DNA of 64,000 nt from Bacteroidia bacterium (GTDB lineage: Bacteria > Bacteroidota > Bacteroidia > Bacteroidales > Prolixibacteraceae): assembly GCA_026391315.1 (NCBI GenBank), contig JAPLDT010000022.1, forward strand, positions 1 through 64,000. The letters run 5' to 3'. Every line of letters starts with the position of its first letter. Position 1 is the stretch's first letter. Positions 52,119 to 60,120 of this stretch are shown one piece after another. Under the pieces are notes generated by a model. That model saw nothing but the letters and a program-made list of their open reading frames with translations. It did not search any database and was not told the origin of the DNA. Position numbers and translations under genes: made by a program.

Positions 52119-52451
52119 ATGACATTTTCAAACTGGACAGAATTGTGCGACCATCTGGGCAAGCAATTCAACATCGATATAGATCTGAACGGGGTACTTT
52201 TCCTGATAGGAATCCGCGAACGCGGACTTACTTTTCAACGCTTTTCGAAAGATGAGAAGATGAGTCTCATCCATTTGGGTAGTTGCACCCTTTACCAGGA
52301 GATGGGGCTGGTAGAAAAATCAGGGTTTGATGCGGATGGATGGCCCATCTTTACCCAAAAAGCGCTCGCGCCGGTTATCCCGGAAGAACGCAAACACAAG
52401 GTACTGCAGGATTGCGCCTTGCGATATTTTGAAAAAATTTATTTGGATTAA
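52119..52451 (+). CDS. Conserved hypothetical protein
   Basis: 110 aa soluble protein, acidic-neutral, no signal peptide. Sequence features: WTELCDHLGKQFNIDIDLNGVLFLIGIRERGLTFQRFSKDEKMSLIHLGSC and GFDADGWPIFTQ. I recognise it only as a small Bacteroidota protein without assigned function. Stands alone. Confidence 0.7.
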   Translation: MTFSNWTELCDHLGKQFNIDIDLNGVLFLIGIRERGLTFQRFSKDEKMSLIHLGSCTLYQEMGLVEKSGFDADGWPIFTQKALAPVIPEERKHKVLQDCALRYFEKIYLD

Positions 52452-52910
52452 TAATTGTTTCAATTTGATTCATTATCCTACTGAGGATTAAATGATTAAT
52501 CCGATTTGGAACTATTGTCCTATTGCTCTAATCAGCATTTGTAAAACCTTATTTTCTAAGGTAATCTTAGTAGAAAGAATGGATGATTGAATAAAAAATC
52601 TTATTATCTTATTCAAATAATTCATTTACAATGATTTAAATGCAGCAAAAAAATTGACAAATAAGATAATAAGATTTAGGTCAGGTGGTGTATCGTTTTC
52701 TACTAAGATTGCTACTAAGAATAAGATTTTCAGACTTCGAAAATTGATGCCATCGCAAAAGATACATTTGTAAAAAATAATGTAATTGCAAAAAATAGTT
52801 GATAAAACTATTTTGAAAGCCTTATAGAATAACGGTTTCAGATACATAAGCTGAAACTATTTCCAATCAACCTTCTAACCAAGAAAAGCAATCCAGGCAG
52901 GGAGAATAAA
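52452..52910. other. Gene-free AT-rich stretch with a large imperfect palindrome
   Basis: 459 nt. Contains the inverted repeat at 52563-52710. One 73-codon minus-strand frame exists (52626-52847), but its AT-rich, Phe/Ile-heavy translation overlaps the palindrome and looks non-coding. Confidence 0.5.
52563..52710. repeat. Long imperfect inverted repeat
   Basis: Two blocks match exactly in inverted order: 14 bp (AATCTTAGTAGAAA, 52563-52576 with 52697-52710) and 17 bp (AATCTTATTATCTTATT, 52597-52613 with 52660-52676). The blocks are 20 nt apart on both sides, so the element is symmetrical. Outer flanks are partly complementary too. Confidence 0.75.
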
Positions 52911-53123
52911 CTACGACAAAAAGGTAGAGAGCATCACCAGCCGGCCGGCAAGTTTGGCATTTAGATTGTATTGCTGTGTAAGCGCGTAAGCAGTTAACCC
53001 CACTGGCATGGCAGCATCCGGCGCTGCTTGCCTAATGGTTGTCCGAATTTCTTCCAAAATTATTTGAACTTCCTCTGGAAAACCGCTTATGTATTTATCA
53101 ATGTCATTGTTTAAAGAGTCCAT
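52911..53123 (-). pseudogene. Truncated DUF1801 protein
   Basis: 70 aa. The first 38 residues (DIDKYISGFPEEVQIILEEIRTTIRQAAPDA) match the start of DUF1801/YdhG-type proteins. The conserved middle (EExISYGMPxF) is disturbed and the chain stops at about half of the usual 115-140 residues; the last part (NLNAKLAGRLVMLSTF) still loosely follows the family. No further homology is found downstream, so this is a remnant or a very divergent short form. It lies just downstream of an attC-like element. Confidence 0.6.
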
Positions 53124-53158
53124 AGTTATTTCATTGAAATTTGAATTGTATTATACTG

Positions 53159-53299
53159 TTTTAAACGGTTTGCAGATTTGCGATGGGCGGGCTTTTCAGC
53201 ACAAATGTTAATTCGGAGCACTGCACTTTCTGTAACCACAAAACTGTCTGTGGAACACGCGAAACCCAACCTAATGCAAATGCGCTGTTATGCGTTCGT
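53159..53299 (-). repeat. attC-like / dispersed accessory repeat
   Basis: About 140 nt directly after the RibD-type gene. Minus-strand ends are CGCATAACAGCGCATTTGCA and CGCAAATCTGCAAACCG, partly complementary to each other, flanking a GC-richer centre. I recall near-identical sequences between small accessory genes in Bacteroidota genomes. Position and partial symmetry resemble an integron attC site, but the core triplets do not match the consensus exactly and no integrase is in the window. A weaker CTGCAAACCG-containing stretch lies at about 53950-53990. Confidence 0.4.
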
Positions 53300-53311
53300 G
53301 CTACTCTCGCC

Positions 53312-53905
53312 TCAAGCTCCAACAGTGCCTGTCTTGACTTTCCCAGCTCGCTTGTAATTGGCAATAATCACTCCGGTTGGTGTAACAGAACTCTCTGTTA
53401 GTGTAAAGGCTGCCGGAATCGAGCCATTGTCGAACAACTTTTTTCCTTCGCCAAGAGTTAATGGGTAAATTAAAAGGCAGAGTTCGTCCACTAAATCATT
53501 CTTCATTAGCAATTGAACGAGCTTGCTACTGCCCCAAACTTTGATGTCAGAACCTTTAGATTTTTTGAGATTTTCGATGTCTGCCAAGTTTTTGAGGAAA
53601 ACGGAGTTTTTCCAATCTGAATTTTTCATAGTCGTAGACAGGACGTATTTTGTGACATCATTGATGCCTTGCCAATTGTCTGCATGTTCAGGCCAGTAAT
53701 CAGCCCAAATTTCGAATGTTTTTCTGCCCAAAAGAAGATCCGCAGGTTTCATCTGTTTTTCCATGATCTTACCACCAACTTCGTCAAAATAAGGCGCAAC
53801 CCAACCGCCATATTTGAAACCGCCCGATGTATCTTCCTCAGGTCCACCAGGTGCTTGCATGACTCCATCTAATGTAATAAATGATAAAACGATTATTTTT
53901 CTCAT
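53312..53905 (-). CDS. RibD C-terminal-type (dihydrofolate reductase-like) family protein
   Basis: 197 aa. Begins MRKIIVLSFITLDGVMQAPGGPEEDTSGGF and has DLLLGRKTFEIWADYWPEH and DIKVWGSSKLVQLLMKNDLVDELCLLIYPLTLGEGKKLF, the standard pattern of stand-alone RibD_C/YyaP-like reductases. These have a DHFR fold and bind NADPH; physiological substrates are mostly unknown. Ends 12 nt before the attC-like repeat, as in a gene cassette. Confidence 0.88.
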   Translation of the reverse strand: MRKIIVLSFITLDGVMQAPGGPEEDTSGGFKYGGWVAPYFDEVGGKIMEKQMKPADLLLGRKTFEIWADYWPEHADNWQGINDVTKYVLSTTMKNSDWKNSVFLKNLADIENLKKSKGSDIKVWGSSKLVQLLMKNDLVDELCLLIYPLTLGEGKKLFDNGSIPAAFTLTESSVTPTGVIIANYKRAGKVKTGTVGA

Positions 53906-54132
53906 GTGTATGTCGTCAGTGATTATAGTGTTGACTCCGCACTTTTATGTTTGTTAATCAGTTCGGTTTGCAGTTTCCCCGTCTATTTTTTTCTGCTTGT
54001 TTCTTTCAGTCACTTGCAAGTTAGTTGGTCGCTCAAGCATGATGCATAACTTTCTGTTAACGATCAAACTTAAAATCTTTTTTTTCATAAACTGGTTTAT
54101 TGAGAACGCTGTAAGTGTTCCACGATTTCCAT

Positions 54133-54342
54133 TTAGAATAGAACTTCGGCATGAAAACCATTTTTGTTCAACAGATCAATGATGGTCCAATTGGAAATAC
54201 TTTCGGCTTCCACTCTCAATATTTTATCACAATCTTCAAGGTCAAAATTAACCACACCATCTGGAATATGACAAATTATTTGATTGATAAGCCATTGAGA
54301 CTGCTCCATCCGTTCAACATTTGTTTTGAAAACCTCAACCAT
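54133..54342 (-). CDS. Small conserved hypothetical protein
   Basis: 69 aa from the ATG at 54342 (an upstream start at 54375 would overlap the preceding gene). MVEVFKTNVERMEQSQWLINQI and FDLEDCDKILRVEAESI and LLNKNGFHAEVLF are typical of a small Bacteroidota family with an HMA-like beta-alpha-beta fold, without the metal-binding CxxC. Role unknown. Last of three tightly packed small genes with the VOC protein. Confidence 0.7.
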   Translation of the reverse strand: MVEVFKTNVERMEQSQWLINQIICHIPDGVVNFDLEDCDKILRVEAESISNWTIIDLLNKNGFHAEVLF

Positions 54343-54355
54343 TTTAAGTTTTCTG

Positions 54356-54532
54356 CTACTTTTTGTTATCATCAAGCCTTACCATACAACGAACATCATT
54401 TTCGTTCAGATACCATTCCAAACAGTAACCGTTTGGATCAATACCAGGTTGTGAAATGAGCTCATTGAATGTCTTTGCCGTTACGCAAAAGACCCTTATG
54501 TCATTTTCCAATATGTAAGTTTCCATGTTCAT
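54356..54532 (-). CDS. Tiny protein related to effector-binding domain N-terminus
   Basis: 58 aa. The ATG at 54532 directly follows the VOC gene's stop (no gap) and the gene ends 13 nt before the next ATG. METYILENDIRVFCVTAKTF resembles the start of Bacteroidota GyrI/effector-binding proteins, then it diverges (GIDPNGYCLEWYLNENDVRCMVRLDD). It may be a genuine small protein or a shortened relic. Spacing strongly suggests it is translated. Confidence 0.6.
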   Translation of the reverse strand: MNMETYILENDIRVFCVTAKTFNELISQPGIDPNGYCLEWYLNENDVRCMVRLDDNKK

Positions 54533-54937
54533 TTAACCCATGAGCGGCTGTATCATGCTTACCCTGTTGCCCTCAGTATCCATAAACGAGACAAATAACC
54601 CAATTCCGGGTATCTCAACAGGTTCGTCAAGCACTTTACCTCCCGAATTCACAACATCTTTCATGGATTCTTTAATATCTTCGACTGCGATAACCACCGA
54701 TGGATGCGGGGCCGAATCTTCCCTTTTTGGATAAAAGCCGCCATTGATCATTCCCGCATCCTTGGGCCTTCCATTCTCGTCAACATCTGAGGTGGTGACA
54801 AGCACATAATCCCCCATTTCAGGGCCCAGCATTTGCGCTTTCCAACCAAATACTTTGGTGTAAAAATCTGCCATTCGTGTTCTGTCTTCTGCTTGCATTT
54901 CAAAATGCACTACCGGATTCATCTTTTTCATGATCAT
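54533..54937 (-). CDS. VOC-family (glyoxalase-like) protein
   Basis: 134 aa. Single vicinal-oxygen-chelate domain: VVHFEMQAEDRTRMADFYTKVFGWKAQMLG, then VVIAVEDIKESMKDVVNSGGKVLDEPVEIPGIGLFVSFMDTEGNRVSMIQPL. The His and Glu positions could bind a metal, but relatives without enzyme activity exist. A strong AAGGAGG lies just upstream, unusual in this phylum. First of a three-gene unit of small proteins. Confidence 0.88.
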   Translation of the reverse strand: MIMKKMNPVVHFEMQAEDRTRMADFYTKVFGWKAQMLGPEMGDYVLVTTSDVDENGRPKDAGMINGGFYPKREDSAPHPSVVIAVEDIKESMKDVVNSGGKVLDEPVEIPGIGLFVSFMDTEGNRVSMIQPLMG

Positions 54938-54940
54938 TTT

Positions 54941-54947
54941 CCTCCTT
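54941..54947 (-). promoter_or_regulatory. Unusually strong Shine-Dalgarno (AAGGAGG) for the VOC gene
   Basis: AAGGAGG on the minus strand, 3 nt before the ATG at 54937 and 9 nt before the in-frame ATG at 54931. Spacing favours the second ATG (MKKMNPVV...). Such perfect sites are rare here, which could hint at foreign origin. Confidence 0.55.
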
Positions 54948-55056
54948 TGATTTTAAATTATTTAAACCATTTCCTGATGACCAAAGTTCGTTTAATAATT
55001 TGAGTGGAGGAGTGACAAAAAAGTCAAATTTCGGGGCATTTAAGACATAAAAATCT

Positions 55057-55064
55057 TATTTTTG
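55057..55064 (+). promoter_or_regulatory. -7 element TATTTTTG for the GlxA-type gene
   Basis: TAnnTTTG box 15 nt before the ATG at 55080. TTTCGG at 55029 is a poor -33 candidate. Confidence 0.45.
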
Positions 55065-55079
55065 TAAAAAAGCAAGAGA

Positions 55080-56051
55080 ATGAAAAACTTAGGATTGATA
55101 GTGCCAGCAGACTATAAGCTATTAAGCATCGCCGCAATTCTGGATGTTTTTGAAACGGTGAATAAGGTATATAGAGAGAATAAGCTCGAAAACCCTTTTA
55201 TGGTCCATATTGTCAGAACGCCTGAACAAATAAAAAAAGATGGCTGTTCGTTTCATGGTTATCACGTAAAATCGCTAAGATCAAGCGTCCAGTTGGATAT
55301 TGTATTAATACCCTCATTTACGACTGATAACATGACAGATACACTTTCCAGGAACCAGATGTTTGTTCCCTGGCTCCAGCGCCAATATGCAAATGGCGCT
55401 GAAATTGCCAGTTTTTGTACCGGGGCTTTCCTGTTTGGAGCATCAGGATTGCTCAACGGGAAGATGGCTACCACGCACATCGATGCCTGCAACAAATTTG
55501 CTGCTTCATTCCCATCTGTTATTTTAAAACCAGAACATGTTGTTACCATCGACGGTAGGCTTTATACGAGCGGCGGTTCAACTTCGACCTTCCATCTTTT
55601 GTTGCGCCTGGTGCAACAAAATTGTGGCAATGAGATGGCAATCAGGATAGCCAAAATTTTTGCCATTGATATGGACCGTTACCAACAAAGTTATTTTGGC
55701 ACTTTTATGCCTAGCCACAGCCATAAAGATGATTTGGTCAAGAAGGTACAGGACAACATTGAGACAAAGTTTCATGAGATAGAGACGATAGAGGAGGTGA
55801 TCAGGAATATTCCTTCCAGCAGAAGGAACTTCGTTCGCAGGTTCAAACAGGCGACGGGAATGCCTCCGATTGAGTATTTGCAATATGTGCGCATTGAATC
55901 TGCAAAGAAGCAACTTGAACAAACGAACCAGAATATCAATGTAATAATAGAACATACCGGTTATACCGACCCAAAATCTTTCAGAAGGGTCTTTAGCAAA
56001 ATTGTGGGCATGACCCCATTGGAGTACAGGGGAAAGTTCAAGATTTTATAG
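55080..56051 (+). CDS. GlxA-family transcriptional regulator (DJ-1/PfpI domain plus AraC HTH)
   Basis: 323 aa. Residues 1 to about 180 form a DJ-1/PfpI-like domain, with Cys at the nucleophile elbow in ASFCTGAFLFGASGLL. Residues about 215-320 are an AraC-type double HTH (IEEVIRNIPSSRRNFVRRFKQATGMPPIEYLQYVRIESAKKQLEQTNQNINVIIEHTGYTDPKSFRRVFSKIVGMTPLEYR). Regulates an unknown target; divergent from the small-protein cluster ending with the VOC gene, which may be its target. Confidence 0.9.
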   Translation: MKNLGLIVPADYKLLSIAAILDVFETVNKVYRENKLENPFMVHIVRTPEQIKKDGCSFHGYHVKSLRSSVQLDIVLIPSFTTDNMTDTLSRNQMFVPWLQRQYANGAEIASFCTGAFLFGASGLLNGKMATTHIDACNKFAASFPSVILKPEHVVTIDGRLYTSGGSTSTFHLLLRLVQQNCGNEMAIRIAKIFAIDMDRYQQSYFGTFMPSHSHKDDLVKKVQDNIETKFHEIETIEEVIRNIPSSRRNFVRRFKQATGMPPIEYLQYVRIESAKKQLEQTNQNINVIIEHTGYTDPKSFRRVFSKIVGMTPLEYRGKFKIL

Positions 56052-56487
56052 TTATCGGATGAAAAGGAGAGTAGTTGAGGGGGTTAGATGAGGCGAGGGG
56101 CGGGTACAAGTTGCATATAAAGGGTGAGATTACTTCGCTCCGATACCAATGACAGATTTTTTAGAATTGTCATAAATGGATTGCGCAACATTATAAAAAA
56201 TGAATATTTGAATAATTCATTAATCATGTATTTGTATGATTATCAACATATTGCTTCGTCGTACCTCCTCGCAATGACGGCATGCTGTTGACTTTGTGAG
56301 GGTGGAGAGAAGGAGGCGGATCATCAGTTTTCGGTAATAGCAGAATTGACGCCCGCCTCCTTCTCTCCACCCTCACCTCCAAGAAAATGATCCGTCATTG
56401 CGACCGCTGCCTGTCCCGATTTTTCATCGGGAAGGCACGAGCGGGAAGCAATCTGTTGCCGCCTAAAAATGCAATTAAGTTGAACAT
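56052..56487. other. Gene-free stretch with nested inverted repeats
   Basis: 436 nt between convergent genes. Holds a 24-bp perfect inverted repeat (56296-56319/56353-56376), CAATGACGG at 56271 and CCGTCATTG at 56392 as a second nested pair, and a CCCGAT/ATCGGG hairpin at 56415. No coding sequence seen. Confidence 0.6.
56296..56376. repeat. 24-bp perfect inverted repeat with 33-nt loop
   Basis: Arms 56296-56319 (GTGAGGGTGGAGAGAAGGAG...) and 56353-56376. Flanking GCAATGACGG/CCGTCATTGCG sequences on both sides belong to a REP-like family common in bacterial genomes, making the whole a nested palindrome. Confidence 0.85.
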
Positions 56488-57480
56488 TCATTTGGTCAAT
56501 ATCCCTTCAATCGCACGCAATTCACCCTCGTCAAAGTAAAGGTTCTTCTGCGCCTGAAGGTTGTCACTGAGCTGTTTCACTGAACTTGCGCCAATCAGCA
56601 CCGACGTGATGCGTTCATCTTTCAGCAACCATGCGATGGCCATCTGTGCCAGTGTCTGTCCCCGTTGGAGTGCAATTTTGTTCAGCGCTTTCACCTTTTC
56701 GAGAGCCGGTGCGACCTGTTCAGGTCTCAGGAAACCCCAGGATTTGGAAGCCCTGGATCCTTCCGGAATATTGTTCAGGTAACGGTCGGTCAGCAAGCCT
56801 TGGGCAAGCGGAGAGAAAGCGATCACTCCGATACCCTCCTTCTCTACTGTATTCAGCAACTCCTTTTCTACCCACCGTTCGAACATCGAATATTTGGGCT
56901 GGTGAATCAGACAGGGGGTTCCTAAACGACGCAGAATCCCTGCGGCTTCGCGGGTCTGCTCGGCAGGATAATTGGAGATACCGGCATAGAGGGCTTTGCC
57001 AGAACGAACGGCCTGGTCGAGGGCCATCATGGTCTCTTCGAGAGGCGTATTCGGATCGGGACGATGGGAGTAGAAGATGTCGACATAATCCAGCTGCATC
57101 CGTTTCAGACTTTGATCGAGGCTTGAGAGCAGGTATTTGCGTGATCCCCATTCCCCGTAAGGGCCGGGCCACATCAGGTAACCTGCCTTGGTGGAGATAA
57201 TGAGTTCATCCCGGTAGGATTTGAAATCTTTATGGAAGATGCTGCCAAAATTCTCCTCGGCCGATCCGGGCGGCGGACCGTAATTGTTGGCCAGGTCGAA
57301 ATGGGTGATGCCATTGTCGAAGGCATAGTGAAGCATGCTTCTACCGGTTTCATAGGTATCGACACCGCCAAAATTGTGCCACAAGCCAAGCGACAGAACA
57401 GGAAGTTTCAATCCGCTGCGACCACAACGACGGTAGTCGCATTGGTTGTTGTAACGATCGGAAGAGGCAAGATATTCCAT
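56488..57480 (-). CDS. Aldo/keto reductase, YghZ-like (L-glyceraldehyde 3-phosphate reductase type)
   Basis: 330 aa NADPH-dependent TIM-barrel reductase. GRSGLKLPVLSLGLWHNFGG at the start, catalytic Asp/Tyr in HFDLANNYGPPPGSAEENFG, Lys in IISTKAGYLMWPGPYG and His in DIFYSHRPDPNTPLEETM. The long PPPGSAEENFG segment is characteristic of the YghZ/KCAB-beta group, which reduces methylglyoxal and L-glyceraldehyde 3-phosphate. Monocistronic, divergent from the sugar symporter. Confidence 0.92.
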   Translation of the reverse strand: MEYLASSDRYNNQCDYRRCGRSGLKLPVLSLGLWHNFGGVDTYETGRSMLHYAFDNGITHFDLANNYGPPPGSAEENFGSIFHKDFKSYRDELIISTKAGYLMWPGPYGEWGSRKYLLSSLDQSLKRMQLDYVDIFYSHRPDPNTPLEETMMALDQAVRSGKALYAGISNYPAEQTREAAGILRRLGTPCLIHQPKYSMFERWVEKELLNTVEKEGIGVIAFSPLAQGLLTDRYLNNIPEGSRASKSWGFLRPEQVAPALEKVKALNKIALQRGQTLAQMAIAWLLKDERITSVLIGASSVKQLSDNLQAQKNLYFDEGELRAIEGILTK

Positions 57481-57569
57481 GTTTTTTTATTAAAGTGATT
57501 ATACAAAGTTAGAAAATTATGTACAGATGAAATTGTTCGGCAGGCTATTCCTTCGGTTGGAATTATTTC

Positions 57570-57577
57570 TATATTTG
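57570..57577 (+). promoter_or_regulatory. -7 element TATATTTG for the sugar symporter
   Basis: TAnnTTTG box about 90 nt before the symporter ATG; no good -33 box at 19-21 nt. Confidence 0.4.
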
Positions 57578-57666
57578 TTTAGTCTATTAAATTAACGTCC
57601 AAACTAACTAATAAAATAACAAAGTAACGACCATACTAAAATTGATAAACTTAAAATTTTAAATCA

Positions 57667-58992
57667 ATGGAACAGAAGTCAAACAGCAATCTCCGTCTAG
57701 GCATGATCTTCATGGCCTCGATTTTTTTCATTTTTGGTTTTATTACCAATTTCAACATCGCCATGAAAGATCAGGTGCAGTTGGCCTTTGATCTGAAAGC
57801 GCTCTATCCCGGATGGGAAAATTTTCTCTCTCAGCTGGTTAATTTTGTATTCTTTGTCGCCTATGCCTGCTTCAGTTTCCTTTGTGGCAGCATCATCAAG
57901 AAAATTGGGTACAAGAGTGGAGTGATTGCCGGACTTGTTTTGGTTGCCATGGGAAGTTACATGTTTTTCCCTGCAGTAGCAGCGCTTTCCTATCCATTGT
58001 TCCTGCTTGCAGTTTTCGTAATGGCCACCGGGGTCGTATTCCTTCAAACAGCTGCCAATCCTTATGTTGTAGCACTTGGACCACAGGATACTGCTCCTGC
58101 CCGTCTTAACCTTACCCAGGCGCTGAATGGTGTTGCCACAACCGTCGCCCCATTCCTGGCCGGTATTCTGGTTCTTGCTCCTGCAGTATTGGCCCTCAAA
58201 GGAGGGGCGACAGCTGCAGAAGCCGCCAAATTCGTACAAATGCCGTTCATCATTATTGGAACCATCGTTGTGCTGATTGCAATTGGCATTGCATTTATTA
58301 AACTACCAAACATCACCGGCGATACCACTATTTCTTCCAAATCTGTTTTGAAGAAACCACAAGTTTGGTTGGGAGCTATTGGTATTTTCTGCTATGTAGG
58401 CGCCGAAGTCGGTACTGCCGGTCAGATTGCTCCTTACCTGAAAGCCGATGGTACTGCACTCGATGTGGCTGTTAAACTGTCGGCCATCTACTGGGGAGGC
58501 GCCATGATTGGCCGTTTCTTCGGATCTATTTTATTAGGAAATTTAGCCAATGCAAAAAAGTACCAATATTCCGCTTACCCGCTGAACGGTCTAATTTTCT
58601 TAGGTATCGCGGTAGCCAATTTCTTCCTGATGCTATTGGGAAAAGGGAAAGCCAATGTGGCCCTGGGAATTTTCGGAACTGTAAACATGCTTTTGATCCT
58701 TGCCGCATTCATGCTACCTGCAACCATTGGCATGTGGTGTCTGCTCTCCATCGGTTTCTTCAACTCCATCATGTTCCCGAATATTTTCTCATTGGGAGTC
58801 AATGATCTGGATCCTTCCGAAATGCCTTTGGCATCAGGTATCATCAATACCCTGATCGTGGGTGGAGCCGTTGTACCATTGTTGATGGGCGCATTGACCG
58901 ACTCATTCAGCGCACGGGGAGCATTGCTGATTCCGGTGGCATGTTATGCATACATCGTTTTCTTCGCTTTGAAAGGAAGTAAAATAAGATAG
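57667..58992 (+). CDS. Fucose/glucose/galactose:H+ symporter (FHS family MFS)
   Basis: 441 aa, 12 helices. Matches the FucP/GluP branch: FFIFGFITNFNIAMKDQVQLAF at the start, LVNFVFFVAYACFSFLCGSIIKKIGYKSG, FLQTAANPYVVALGP and NLTQALNGVATTVAPFLAG. Imports a hexose with a proton. A ROK sugar kinase follows 102 nt downstream after a strong terminator; together they would bring in and phosphorylate glucose or a related sugar. Confidence 0.92.
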   Translation: MEQKSNSNLRLGMIFMASIFFIFGFITNFNIAMKDQVQLAFDLKALYPGWENFLSQLVNFVFFVAYACFSFLCGSIIKKIGYKSGVIAGLVLVAMGSYMFFPAVAALSYPLFLLAVFVMATGVVFLQTAANPYVVALGPQDTAPARLNLTQALNGVATTVAPFLAGILVLAPAVLALKGGATAAEAAKFVQMPFIIIGTIVVLIAIGIAFIKLPNITGDTTISSKSVLKKPQVWLGAIGIFCYVGAEVGTAGQIAPYLKADGTALDVAVKLSAIYWGGAMIGRFFGSILLGNLANAKKYQYSAYPLNGLIFLGIAVANFFLMLLGKGKANVALGIFGTVNMLLILAAFMLPATIGMWCLLSIGFFNSIMFPNIFSLGVNDLDPSEMPLASGIINTLIVGGAVVPLLMGALTDSFSARGALLIPVACYAYIVFFALKGSKIR

Positions 58993-59000
58993 AAAATTAA

Positions 59001-59067
59001 AAAAAAGTCTCGCAAAGGAAGCAAAGATGAAATAAAAAAATTGCCTCTTTTGCGAGACTTTTTTTTT
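59001..59067 (+). terminator. Strong intrinsic terminator after the sugar symporter
   Basis: Long stem: AAAAAAGTCTCGCAAA with its complement TTTGCGAGACTTTTTT, extended by further pairs, ending in nine T. It ends 27 nt before the ROK kinase ATG, so the kinase needs read-through or a promoter inside the hairpin region. Confidence 0.88.
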
Positions 59068-59094
59068 AATAATGGTGAACAAATCGATTTTCAA

Positions 59095-60120
59095 ATGAAG
59101 CAAGTTGTCGTAGGTCTGGACATCGGAGGTACCAATACTGCCATCGGCATTGTCGACAGGGAAGGGAATGTGCTGTACGAAAAAAAACCGCAATTGCCCA
59201 CCCCGCAGAAGAAGGAAAATCCGGATTCCAGGGTTGATATTTCTGATGATTTGTGCGACAAATTCATTGCGCTCATCACATCCGAGATCCGTTTGGCAGT
59301 CGCTACTGTAAGGCAAACCATTCCCGATCTGGAGGTGATGGGAATCGGCATTGGGGCGCCCTATGCCAACTATTACGACGGCACCATCGGCCTCACCGCC
59401 AACCTTCCATTTGTAACGGTTGTTCACCTCACAGATCTCATCAAGACTCAACTGCCCGAATACAATATCGTTAAGGTAACCAACGATGCCAATGCCGCTG
59501 CCCTGGGAGAGATGATCTACGGAGGAGCCATCGGCATGCGCAATTTTGTGATGATTACACTGGGAACCGGTCTGGGCAGCGGCATCATCGTCAATGGTGA
59601 TTTGGTCTATGGCCACGACGGACTTGCCGGCGAGCTGGGACATGTCACTGCGGTACCCGATGGACGCCAATGTGGTTGCGGATCCAAAGGCCATCTCGAA
59701 GCTTACTGTTCTGCCACAGGAATCAGAAGAACCGTTTTCGAACTGCTGACCAAACAAAACAACAGCGAAAGCCCTTTGGCCAAGGTTTCCTTCAACGACT
59801 TGACCTCTAGAATGGTTTACGATGCAGCCGTTCAAAATGATCCCATAGCGCTTGAAGTTTTTGCATACACCGGCGAAATACTGGGACGCAGTCTGGCAGA
59901 TACCGTTCATTATCTCAGTCCGGAAGCCATCTTTCTTTTCGGCGGACCCGTAGCAGCCGGAGAACTTCTATTCAAACCAACCCGGGAGAGCATGGAGCGT
60001 TACCTTCTGCCTTTCTACCGCAACAGGGTGAAACTTCTCCCCTCCAAACTGAAAGCAGGAAGTGCAGCCATTGTTGGCGCCAGTGCGTTGGTTTGGAAGG
60101 AGATAGATAAAAGCAGATGA
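59095..60120 (+). CDS. ROK-family sugar kinase (glucokinase-like)
   Basis: 341 aa from the ATG at 59095; a TTG at 59041 lies inside the terminator and is rejected. ATP-phosphate site is VVGLDIGGTNTAIGIV, with GLAGELGHVTAVPDGRQCGCGSKGHLEAYCSATGI as the ROK zinc signature, where His replaces the third Cys of CxCGxxGC. Catalytic Asp is in VKVTNDANAAALGE. Glucose or another hexose is the likely substrate given the preceding hexose symporter. Overlaps sixA by 4 nt. Confidence 0.92.
   Translation: MKQVVVGLDIGGTNTAIGIVDREGNVLYEKKPQLPTPQKKENPDSRVDISDDLCDKFIALITSEIRLAVATVRQTIPDLEVMGIGIGAPYANYYDGTIGLTANLPFVTVVHLTDLIKTQLPEYNIVKVTNDANAAALGEMIYGGAIGMRNFVMITLGTGLGSGIIVNGDLVYGHDGLAGELGHVTAVPDGRQCGCGSKGHLEAYCSATGIRRTVFELLTKQNNSESPLAKVSFNDLTSRMVYDAAVQNDPIALEVFAYTGEILGRSLADTVHYLSPEAIFLFGGPVAAGELLFKPTRESMERYLLPFYRNRVKLLPSKLKAGSAAIVGASALVWKEIDKSR

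Noticed and set aside
52626-52847. Minus-strand ORF of 73 codons
   Set aside because: Very AT-rich, overlaps a large palindrome, and has no family resemblance or promoter.
53161-53364. Minus-strand ORF of 67 codons in the attC-like region
   Set aside because: It spans the repeat and the end of the RibD-type gene in another frame; similar translations appear wherever this repeat occurs, so it is a by-product of the repeat.
59041-59094. TTG start at 59041 for the ROK kinase
   Set aside because: It lies in the terminator stem and adds residues with no homology; the ATG at 59095 gives the standard ROK N-terminus.
58903-59910. Long minus-strand ORF (335 codons) opposite the ROK kinase
   Set aside because: It is antisense to a gene with full ROK motifs and also crosses the symporter end and the terminator; the translation has no recognisable domain.
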